Assembly: GCF_008124765.1 (NCBI RefSeq) | Contig: NZ_VNHS01000005.1 | Coordinates: 310,001-374,000, forward strand | Length of the DNA: 64,000 nt | Reading direction: 5' to 3' | Origin: Paenibacillus methanolicus | GTDB taxonomy: Bacteria; Bacillota; Bacilli; Paenibacillales; Paenibacillaceae | Part shown: piece after piece, positions 43,607-54,100 of the stretch | Position numbering within the stretch: the first letter of the stretch is position 1 | Layout of the letters: each line of letters begins with the position of its first letter | The notes under the pieces: model-generated | The model's input: the letters and a program-made list of their open reading frames with translations, nothing else | The model's database searches: none | Told to the model about the DNA's origin: nothing | Translations under genes and position numbers: made by a program

Positions 43607-44983
43607 CTCCGGCGGTACAGCCTGTCCGACAGAGGGACGAAGAATGCCGCGGTATGCCTCGATGGCGAGCGCCCGCGAGCGCTTCAGATCGACGATCGCC
43701 TCCGGCGTCGGCTGGTGGATCGTCTTATCCGGCAGGTGGGCGAGTTGCGGCAGCCACCGGCGAATGTAACTGCCGGACGGATTGTGCGTGATCGACTGCG
43801 TGACCGGGTTCATGATCCGGAAGTATGGCGAGGCGTCGTAGCCGAGCGAGGAGCTCCACAGCCAGCCGCCGCGGTTCAGCGTATTGTCGTAATCGGCGAG
43901 CATGTGTCTGAAATACGCTTCGCCTTTGGTGAACGGGCAACGTAAATTCTTCGTCAGGAACATGGCCGTAATCATGCGCAGCCGGTTCGGCAGTTCGCCC
44001 GTCTCGCGAAGCTGCATCATCGCCGCGTCGATGACGGGGATGCCGGTCCGCCCCTCGGCCCAGGCGTCGAAGTATGCATCCGACAGCCCGCTAAGATCCA
44101 ACAAGTGCTCATAGGCGAAGTAGTCGGGATTTTGGCGGGCCTGCATGAGATAGAAATCCCGCCAAGCGAGCTGGCGTATCCAGGCTTCCGCGCCGTCGCG
44201 GTCAAGGGCGGTTTCGTACGCGATTCGCGGCGAGAGCACGCCGTGGTTCAGCCAGCGGGCAAGGCCGCTGCCGGCATCCACGGCATAATCGTCCCGCCGG
44301 TCCGAGTAGTCCGCGACGCTCGCTTCGGCGAAGGAGGCCAGCTGCTCCAGCGGGCTCTCCGCGTGCGCGTTCATCCGTGCGGCCGCTGCCAGCCGCGAGG
44401 CGATATCCGCCGGCAGCCGGTATCGATTCTCGATACCGCTGTCCAGCTTGCGGACCGTATGCAGGTCGGCAAGGCGCGCCGTGCCGGACGGGGCATAACA
44501 TTGCCGCATATAACCGAGCCACATGCGGTAGAAGGGAGTGAACACTTTATAGGGTTCGGTCCGCTTGGCAAATTGGCCGAAATCCGCCAAATCGATCAGA
44601 AGCGCGTCGTCATAGATTTTGTACCCGCGGCCGTGCCGCTCGCAGGCCGCACGCAGCCGCGAATCGCGCCGCAGCGCATAGGGCGTGAAATCCGCCTGAG
44701 CGACAAAGCCCGCGATGGGCATTGCCAGCAGCAGCGCTTCCACAATTTCCGCGGGATCGCCATATAATAGATGCAGCTTCCGATCTGCGGCATTGTAGTC
44801 GGCGACAAGCCGGGCGAGCGCGCGCAGGAACGTTCGCCCGCTGTGGCTCTCCAACCGCTGATGATCGGCGAGCGCGGGATCGACAACGAACAGGTGAACG
44901 CCTTCGCCGCCTCGCCGTCGGATCGCGTCGAAGGCGCGCAAGTCGTAACCGCGCAAATCTTTGCGGTGCATGAAGAGGTACAT
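43601..44983 (-). CDS. phr: Deoxyribodipyrimidine photolyase
   Basis: A 460-residue photolyase/cryptochrome-family protein preceded by GGGGAGGG. The N-terminal antenna domain begins MYLFMHRKDLRGYDLRAFDAI. The C-terminal FAD domain holds the family core: LAWRDFYLMQARQNP, GRTGIPVIDAAMMQLRETG, RLRMITAMFLTKNLRCPF, then GWLWSSSLGYDASPYFRIMNP and SGSYIRRWLPQL. It repairs cyclobutane pyrimidine dimers with blue light. Length and motifs fit class I CPD photolyases. It is divergent from the giant surface-protein gene. Confidence 0.92.
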   Translation of the reverse strand: MYLFMHRKDLRGYDLRAFDAIRRRGGEGVHLFVVDPALADHQRLESHSGRTFLRALARLVADYNAADRKLHLLYGDPAEIVEALLLAMPIAGFVAQADFTPYALRRDSRLRAACERHGRGYKIYDDALLIDLADFGQFAKRTEPYKVFTPFYRMWLGYMRQCYAPSGTARLADLHTVRKLDSGIENRYRLPADIASRLAAAARMNAHAESPLEQLASFAEASVADYSDRRDDYAVDAGSGLARWLNHGVLSPRIAYETALDRDGAEAWIRQLAWRDFYLMQARQNPDYFAYEHLLDLSGLSDAYFDAWAEGRTGIPVIDAAMMQLRETGELPNRLRMITAMFLTKNLRCPFTKGEAYFRHMLADYDNTLNRGGWLWSSSLGYDASPYFRIMNPVTQSITHNPSGSYIRRWLPQLAHLPDKTIHQPTPEAIVDLKRSRALAIEAYRGILRPSVGQAVPPEE

Positions 44984-45061
44984 GAGGCCCTCCCCTTTCT
45001 TTAAGTGAGAGTTCGAACATCCTCTTTAATAAAAGTTTAGCATTGACCCGATATTTTTGGA

Positions 45062-45091
45062 TAGACAGAGAAGTTTAACCAATGGTATACT
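45062..45091 (+). promoter_or_regulatory. Candidate sigma-A promoter of the giant surface-protein gene
   Basis: TAGACA and TATACT separated by 18 bp; the start codon lies about 50 bp downstream behind AAAGGAG. Confidence 0.5.
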
Positions 45092-45142
45092 CGCAAACAT
45101 GTGGATACGGCACGTATCTAATCGTGCAAAGGAGCGTACAGC

Positions 45143-48100
45143 GTGAAACGAAAACCGAATACATGGAAGCGATGGACCAGGCGAATGGCCATGGTGCAGA
45201 CGGGCGTCCTGCTCATAGGACTGTCAACGCCGTTCGCACACGCCGCACCGGCTAGCGGTTCCCAGAACATTCAGCAATTCTTCGAGAAATTCCTGCAACA
45301 AAACCCCCAGATTGAACGCAATACCCTGGATTCATCCGCCTTACCCCCCAATGATTTAACCACCAATTCTCAACCAACCTTAACGAATACCATCAAGATC
45401 GGAACGATTGATAACGAACAACCCTCTGAAGATTCACCATCCGGCGAAACCGGGCAATCCGCGCAAGTTGAACAGCCTTCATCCGATTCTACTTCCAACA
45501 ATCCGTCTATTCCAGGCGAAGACATTTCTGTTGATGTACCCGATTCGGGTTCGAATGATTCGAGCAGCGGCGATCACGACGGCGAGCCTTCGGGAGAAGC
45601 GCCGCAGGACGATGCCGGAGAACAGCCGACTGGCGACGGTGTCATTGAAGTTCCTGTCGACGGCGATGAGGCTGCCGATGGCGAAGAACCCGGTACCGTT
45701 GGTGAAGACGGCGAAATTCCCGACGAGAATTCGGATCCGCTGACGGAATTCGCGAACCAATGGGCGTTCGGGCATATCGAGACCGAAGCTGCAACGGCGC
45801 TCATCTCGGCAGCTGGAACGACGCCGAAGCCGATGGTCATCGCGGTGATCGACACGGGCGTCGACGCGACGCATCCGCTGCTCGAAGGCGCCGTGCTTCC
45901 GGGCATCGCCTGTACGGGCGAAGGCGAAGACATTTGCGAAGGCGATGATGCCGGCGATGCCTCCGAGTCCGGTCACGGGACGCGGGTTGCCGCGCTCGCG
46001 GCAGGGCTGGCTAAGCTTGCGGCGCCGCAGGCGCAGATTCGGGTTCTTCCGGTGGCGGTAGGCGACGAGGATCGCGAGGAGCGGCTGGACCGCTTGGCGG
46101 CGGGCGTTCGAGCGGCTGCCCAGTGGAGAGGGAGCGGCGGAGAGAAGGTCGGCGTGATTCTGATCGGTCTGGGCCAGCGTTATCCGGGCTTGCCGTCCAA
46201 TTTATCCGAAGCGGTCGATGAGGTTAAGCAAGCCGGAATTACGATACTTGCGCCTGCCGGTAATGAAGGCAACCCGATCGTCGTGGAAGACGAGGAGGTC
46301 GGGTCCTACTACCCGGCGGCGCTGCCTGGCGTCATCGCCGTAGGCGGTTACGACCGCTTGGGAAGGCCGAACTCGAATAGCGGCGCATCGCTGATTCTGC
46401 CGGGCGAAGCGTTGTTCTCGGCCTCGATCGGAGGGGATTACTCCGAGAATAACGGCAGCGAGTTCGCCGCCGCGATGGCGGCGGCAGGCGCGTCGATCGT
46501 TCGTTCGTACAGCGAGACGCCGGCGGAGGAAGCGCTCGCCGGCGGCATGCTCAGCGGCAAGTGGAGCTTGAAGCGCGCGCTCGAGACGGCGTTCCCGGAC
46601 CCGAACGACAAGACGGCGCCGACATGGCCGGAAGGCGCGCAGCTTACCGCAAGCGGGATCGGCTACGCCAGCGTGAAGCTGGATTGGCCGCTCGCGCAGG
46701 ACGAGAGCGGAAGCGCGCGTTACGAAGTAAGCCAAGCGAGCGCCAAATTGCCGGGGAACTATTTGCCCGGACAGACGTTCGGCGGCTTGAAGCCGGGCAC
46801 TGCCTATGCGTTCGACGTCGTGCCGGTCGACCGCTCGGGCAATCGAGGCGTGCCGCTCGGCGTCTCGGTCGAGACGAAGGCGGTCTCGCCGATCGAGCGC
46901 ATTACGGCAACGGCCGATGGCGCAGCTCCGAACGGAGACAGCGAGTTCGCTTCCGTCAGCGACGACGGCAACCTGCTCGCCTTCGAATCGGAGGCGAGCA
47001 ATCTCGTCGACGGCGACACCAACGGAGAAGCGGATGTATTCGTCCGCGACCGCGCGGCGGGGACGACCCGGCTGATCAGCCGCTCTTCTTCGGGCGGCGA
47101 TTCGGACGGCGGCAGCTATGCGCCTCTGATCAGCGGAGACGGCACCTACGTGCTCTTCACCTCCCACGCGTCCAACCTCGTGAAGGGGCTGGAAGCGGGC
47201 GAGACCGAAGATCTGTATCTGGCGAATTTGAAGACCGGCAATATCGAGCGCGTGGCCGAGAGCGTGCCGGCCGGCTACATTTACAATACGGCGCGTCCTT
47301 ACGCGATGAGCGACGGTGCCCGCTACATCGTGTTCGCCTCGTATGCCGACAACGGCACGACGAACGACTACAATACGACCTGGGACGTATTCGTGAAAGA
47401 CCGGACGACCAACGCCGTGACGCGAATCACGGACCGCCTGCGCGATTTCTTCAATCCGTCTCAGCTGGACATCACGCCGAGCGGACGCTATGTGACTTTC
47501 GGCATTAACCAAATCGGCTTGCTGCAAGAAGACATCAATATTGACGACGACGTATACGTGTACGACACCTTGTACGGGGAGTATGAGCTGATCAGCCATA
47601 ACCCGCAAGGCTTATCCGGAAGCAACAGCAGCCGGAATCCGTCCATCAGCGACGATGGCCGCTACGTGACGTTCGAATCGTTCGCCGGCGATATTAGCGA
47701 CGAGGATCAAGATTATACGAACGATGTCTACGTCTACGATCGGAAGACGCGCAACCTGAAGCTGGCCAACTATACCGTGGACGGTCAGGCGAGCGGGGGA
47801 GAGAACGTGCTGGCTGCCATGAGCGGAAGCGGCCGGTTCGTCGCCTTCGAGTCCGACGACAGCCTGGACCCGTCCGCCGTTAACCGAAGCGTATACATCC
47901 GCGATCTGAAGCGGGGCATGACGTATTGGATGGGGCAGTCCCCGACGGGCGACTCGGCCAACGCGGACGTGCAGCGCCCTTCCGTCAGCGACGACGGCAA
48001 GCATCTTGCGTTCCAATCCCGCGCCTGGAACTTAGTGCCGGGCCAAGAGGAAGGCGCGGGCTACACTGAAATTTATTACACGACATCCCCTGCAGAGCTG

Positions 48101-51100
48101 GACCAGGAAGCGCCGGCTTGGGAAGAAGGGGCCGAGCTGACGGTCGCGAAGTACGGTTCTACTTACGCCGCGCTTCAATGGCCGCAGCCGAAGTCGGGCT
48201 CGGGCGCGACGCCTGCTTACCGAATTTATCGGAACGGCGAGCTCGTGGGATCGACGACGGAACCATCCTTCTTGGTTACCAATTTGAAGCCGGGCGCGAG
48301 CTATGCATTCAAAGTCGCGGCCGGCAGCGTCGACCATAAATGGGGAAGCGCGGCTCTCAGCGCGCCGCTTACGACGCTGGCCGAAGCGGAGACCGACGCG
48401 CCGGGCGGCGCGTCGGACGCGAGGTTCGAGGTACAGCCGGGACAGGTCGCCGTTAGCTGGACCGACCCGTCCGATCTGGATTTCATGTACGTTCAAGTGC
48501 TCTGGCGCAAGCTCGGCGCGCCGGATGACAAGACGAACGCGACGCGCATGCTGCCCAAGGGCAAGCAGAAGGCGCTCATTACGAATCTGGTTAACGACAC
48601 CTCGTATCAATTCGCTTTCGCGGTCTACGACGCGGAAGGCAACAAGCGGGTCTATTCGGCCGATACCGTCACGATGGGACCCGGTCCTCGCATCGCCCGC
48701 GTGACGGGCTCCGATACGGACGGCGACAACATGTCGGGCTTCGGCGGCATTCAGATCAGCGCGGACGGCCGCTACGCGGTATTCGAATCGTCCTCGCCGC
48801 GGCTGGCGGAAGGCGACACGAACGGCGGGATGGACGTGTTCCTGTACGATTACGAGCACGGCACCGTCCAGTTGATCAGCCGCGACGAGCTGGGCATGCC
48901 GGGCGACGGCCAGAGCATGAAACCGGACATTAGCGGAGACGGGCGATACATCGTCTTCCAGTCGGATGCCCAGAATTTGATGGGCGCGGTTTCTTCGGGA
49001 CCGGATACGCAAATTTTCGTCATGGACCGCGACGCGGACGGCAACGGGAAGTTCGACGAGCCCGGCGGCGTGACCTTGAAGCGAATCAGCGAATCCCCGA
49101 TGGGCGATCCCGCCAACAATTACAGCGAGACGCCGGCGATCAGCGCGGATGGCAAGACGATCGTCTTCATCTCCCGCTCGGATAATCTGTCCGACATCAA
49201 GACGAATCAGACGGAGCAGCTGTACATCTACGACAACGGCAGTCCGGAAGGCGGGTTGTCGCTTCTCTTGAACGCCGAAGGCAAGCTGCCGAACGGTTCG
49301 ATGTCCGAGCCGGACGTCAGCGGAGACGGCAAGACGATCGTATTCGGCACCCAGGCGACCAACCTGGCGCCGGACACGAACGAGTCCGAGGACGCCTACT
49401 TGTACGACGCGGCGACGAGGACGTTTACGCCGCTCACCCATTTCAATGACGAACAGCCTCACTACTATAACGAGGTCGCGCATCCGACCGTCAGTTTGGA
49501 CGGCAAACGGGTCGCATTCGCGTATCAGGGCTACGAATTCAGCGCGTTCGATATCTACGTGTATGACCGCGGCGGCGATACGCCGTCCGTGAAACGGATC
49601 ACCGACAAGCCGGATGAAAATCTGTATTACTACAATAGCAAGCAGCCGTCGATCAGTCCGGACGGCCGCTACGTGGCCTTTAGCTCGGATTTGCCGAATC
49701 TGGTCGCAGGCGATAAGAACGGCAACACGGACGTGTTCCTCTACGACCTGCAGGCGAGCAAGGCGAGGCTGGTCAGCCGCGCGTTCAACGGCGAGCAGGG
49801 CAATGGTTCTTCCTATAATCCCGCTGTCAGCGAAGGCGGCAAAGTCGTCGCATTCCGCTCGGTCGCGGAAAATCTCGTGACCGGCGATTTCAACGGCGTC
49901 GATCTGTTCGTCACAGAGACGGACGATGAGGCGGGCGAAGGGGAGCTTGCTTCCTTGACGGCGGAGTTGCTGGAAGGCGGCAAAGTGAAGCTGACCTGGA
50001 GCGCGCCATCCGCCGCAAGCGATATCGCGGCTTATGAAGTCGTCCGCACGGGCAGCAATCAAATGCCGGTCACGATCGCGACCCTTGGCGCGGACCAGCG
50101 CACGTACACGGACCAGCCGGAGACGCTGGGCGTGTTCAGCTACCACGTCATCGCCGTGGATGGCCAAGGGGCCAAACGTCCATACTCGGAATCGAAGATC
50201 GTCCGCGTTACGGATCTGGTTATTCGATCGGTCAGTTACCATACGCCGCTCATTCAGAACCGATATGCGGCAATCGGCGGACGAATCGCGATCAGCGCGA
50301 CCGGCACGGCCGAGGCCTCGGCCAAAGCGGTACTGACGTATCGGCATGGCGCCGAGACGCGAACGGCCGAAACGAACCTGACGGAAAGGGCGACAGGCGG
50401 CTACGAGGGCGCCCTGACCGTGCCGGAAGGCGCGTCCGAACTGCTCGCCCTTCAGATCGTGCTGGCCAAGGATGGCAGCGAGGCTGCCAAGAGCGCGCTC
50501 TCCGGATCGATCCGGGTCGGCGGCGCGCTGCGCGTCGCGTTCGATACGCCGCATGGCGATCTGCTCAAAGACGCGTATCTATCGGTATCCAGCGCGGCCA
50601 TGAAGACGCGCGCCGGCATGAAACTAAGCGGCGGCGGCGAGGTCGTGCTGGCCGGATTGCCGCAGGCGAGCGACTACCGGATTAGTCTCGTGACGGACTC
50701 AGGCTTAGAGCTGTTCGCCAAGCTGGGCGACCGGACTTATACCGTGACGTGGGGCGCGGAAGAGAAGCAATCGCTGACGCCCGGCTTCGAGTCCGCCTTG
50801 TTGACTAGGATCGTCGGTCCGGACGGCAATGCGCTGTCCAACATCGACGTCACGATCTGGGATGAAGCCGGCGTGGTGCTCCGAACCGGCGAGACATCGG
50901 CTCAAGGCACGATCAGCCTGCTCAAAGGCAGACAGTCCGGCGAGAAGCTGTCCGTGGAAGCAAGCGATGCGTCCCAGGCGTACTTGTGGAAGTCGAAGGA
51001 TACCGAGCTCTCCCCGGGGGCGAACGAGATCGTGCTCGCCTTGGACGAAAGACCGAAGGCGAAGGTGAGCGGGAAAGTGACGTATGCCGACGGCAGGGCG

Positions 51101-54100
51101 GCGGTCAAAGCCGACGTGACCTTGATCCAGACCATCGACGGAAACACGCTCACGAAGACGGCGAAAACCGACGCGAGCGGCAACTACGCGGCGAATGTCT
51201 TCGCGGGCGACATCAAACTGCTGGCTGCGGTCGCCAAATTCGGGCGTTCCCGGATCGAGTCGCTTAAGCTTGAGCCGAGCGAGACCTCCCGGATCAACTT
51301 GGAGCTTCAAGAAGGCGTGCCGACATCCGTTCAAATCAAGCTCTTCACGAAGCATCTGGGCGCCGAGTGGGTCGGGCCGCTCGAGCTGGATTGGCGGACG
51401 ATCGCCCATTACCATTTCACGGTACCTACGCACACGGTGCTTTCCTCGGGCAATCCGATGATGATCAAAGCGTCGCCCGGCGACGAAGTGCGGATGTGCG
51501 CGCGCGGCGTGGAGTCCCATCTCCCGGACGCATGCGGAACGGCGACGGTCGGCGAGGACGGGACAACCGGGCTGGAAATCCGGATGGAGGACCTCGGCAC
51601 GCGTTTCAAAGGCGAGCTGGTGGCGATATTAAAGCCGGATCAAGGCTGGCCATCCATGAATTTGTTCAAACTGGACGCGCAGGGCAAACGCCAGCTGGTG
51701 TTGGAGAATCCGATCAAAGCGCGCGCCTTCGAGTTCCCGCTTCCCGGCGAAGGGCGCTACGTCGCGCAGATCAAAACCGGCGGACGCATCGTGGAGCGCG
51801 AGTTCGAAGCCAGACGCGGAGAACCATCCGATCTGGGCAAGATCGCGCTGCAGGAGAAAGCCTACTACGGCGGACAGTCGGGCAACGGCTTGACGCTGAC
51901 GCCGGGACGCGTCGCGCTCGGCAGCGATTTTCAAGTGCGCGCGACGTTCCGCAATCAAGGCGAAGCCGTGACGGACCAGACCAAAATGCGCTTCATGCTG
52001 CCGCAAGGCGTCAGTTATGTCTCGGACAGCGGCGCGCTTAACGGTCTCATTACGATTCCGGATCAGGGGGACGGCTATGTCGAGTTCTCGCTGGGCCAAG
52101 TGGCCAAAGGCGAAGCGGGCGTGCTGGTCTTCCGCCTGAAGCTGAGCGAGAGCATGAACGCGGCTTCCGTCGTGCTCGCTTCGGAGATGACGTTCGCGGC
52201 TGGCCGCCAAAATGTCTCCGAGATCGTCGCCCGCGCGGCCGCGGAGGTCTCGTCGGTTACGCTCGATGCGCCGGACGTGACCGGCCGCCGCGATATCAAA
52301 CTGAGCGGCATCGCGAAAGCGCGCAGCACCGTACGGGTCTATGATGGCGATCTGCTCCTCGGCGAGACGCAGGCTTCTTCCGCCGGAACGTGGAAGCTGC
52401 CGGTGAACTTGCCGGATCGCGGGGAAGAGGCGATCTACCGTCTGTTCGCCGAATCGGATGACGGCACGGTCAAGACGCCAAGCGATACGAAGCGCATTCG
52501 CGTTAGCAAAGCCTATCCGCAAATGACGAAATTTTCGATGCGCCAGGTTGACGGACGGGAAGTGACGTTCGACCCGAGCGACGGCGTGGCGAAATTCCCG
52601 TACGTTTTCGCGCCGTATCTGCCGTTTATCTTCAAAGTTACCTTTACTAATCCGGACGCGGTGAAGAACGTGAACGTATTCGCCGGAAGCGAATCGGCGA
52701 TCGCCGAACGCGGCGACGACGGCGTGTTCACGGCCGTGCTGAGAACGAGCAATCCGGATGGCATCTCCGTCTCTTACGAGGCGCAGGATGTGTTCACCGT
52801 GCCGCCGCAGCCGGAGTCGGACGAGGAATACCGCGAGCAGCTGCCGCCGGATCTCAAAGACTTCGCGACGGAAGACCTTAAGCTCGATACGACGAGCGAT
52901 ACGGTGCATACCGCGGCGATGAAGGGCTCCGTGCCGGTTGACGGCGGAAAGGTCAACATGAGCATGAATTACCGGCTGGAGCGGATCGAGAACTATACCC
53001 CGCCGGCCGCAGACCGTTCGGGATCGCCCGTGCGCGGGCTGCGATTCAACTATAGCCTTAGCAATAATCAGTTGAACGTATCGATGACGGCCTATATTCC
53101 GGAATCGGAATTCGCTTCGCTCGGCGTCGAAGGGGCCATCGCCAAGATGTCCTCCGCCATGAGCGGAGACGCGAGCGCGCAGCGTTCGTTGTCCGCGTTC
53201 AGCGGCGCGGGCGCAGCCATTAAAATCGCGGTACAAAACGCGATGAAATGGGAAGGCGCCGGCAAAGTATGGACGGCGATCGATACGCCGTACTCGATCT
53301 TTGACGGCTTGGGCGTCAACGATTCGCTTAAGGAACTCGGCGACGTCGCGTTGTCCGCAGGGGGATGCTCGCCTGGCGTGGCGCAGCAATACGCCGACGA
53401 AGCCAATGATATCGCCAAGCTGGCGATGGCTTACGAAGTGGCCAAGTGGTCGATGATGCTTGGATCGCTCGTGGCCGGGCCGGCGACGTTCGGCTGGGGA
53501 ACCGTCGGATTGTGGATGCTGACCAACGGCATTGGCAAAGTGATGGATGCCCATATCGGCGCGAAAGTCGACGATCTGAAGGCGCGCGTGGCGAACGATG
53601 AAGACTGCCGCGACGACGAGGACGACGACGAAGACGACAACGACGATAATGATGACAACGACGATCGCGACGACGACCGCGATGATCCCGAGGATGTCGC
53701 GGATCCGGTCTGGATCTACGATCCGAGCGGCTACGTGTACGAGGTAACGGAAGCCCGCCGCGTTCAAGGCGTCAAAGCAACCGTCATGTACAAGGACGAA
53801 GCGACCGGCGAGTGGACGGTATGGGACGCGGACTGGTTCGGCCAGGTGAATCCGCAATATACCGATACCGTAGGCCGATACGGCTGGGACGTTCCGCAAG
53901 GCTTGTGGAAAGTCGTGTACGAGAAAGACGGATACGTCACCGCGGAGAGCGACGAGCTTCGGGTGCCGCCGCCTCACTTCGACGTCAATATTCCGCTGGT
54001 CTCCGTATTACCGGCGACGATGACGGACGTACACGCGCAAGCAGGCGGATCCGCGATCGACGTGCTGTTCGACCGCCATGTGCGGCTGGATACGATTGAA

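Noticed and set aside
48032..50554. 840-residue open frame on the minus strand inside the giant surface-protein gene (also 51629-53977 and 46202-47608)
   Set aside because: These are antisense shadows of a high-GC coding region: Arg/His-rich products with no domain, while the plus frame has clear domains.
53590..53700. Asp-rich codon run in the giant gene as a simple-sequence insertion or assembly error
   Set aside because: The frame is kept, codons GAC/GAT/AAC vary, and acidic linkers are common in secreted Paenibacillus proteins.
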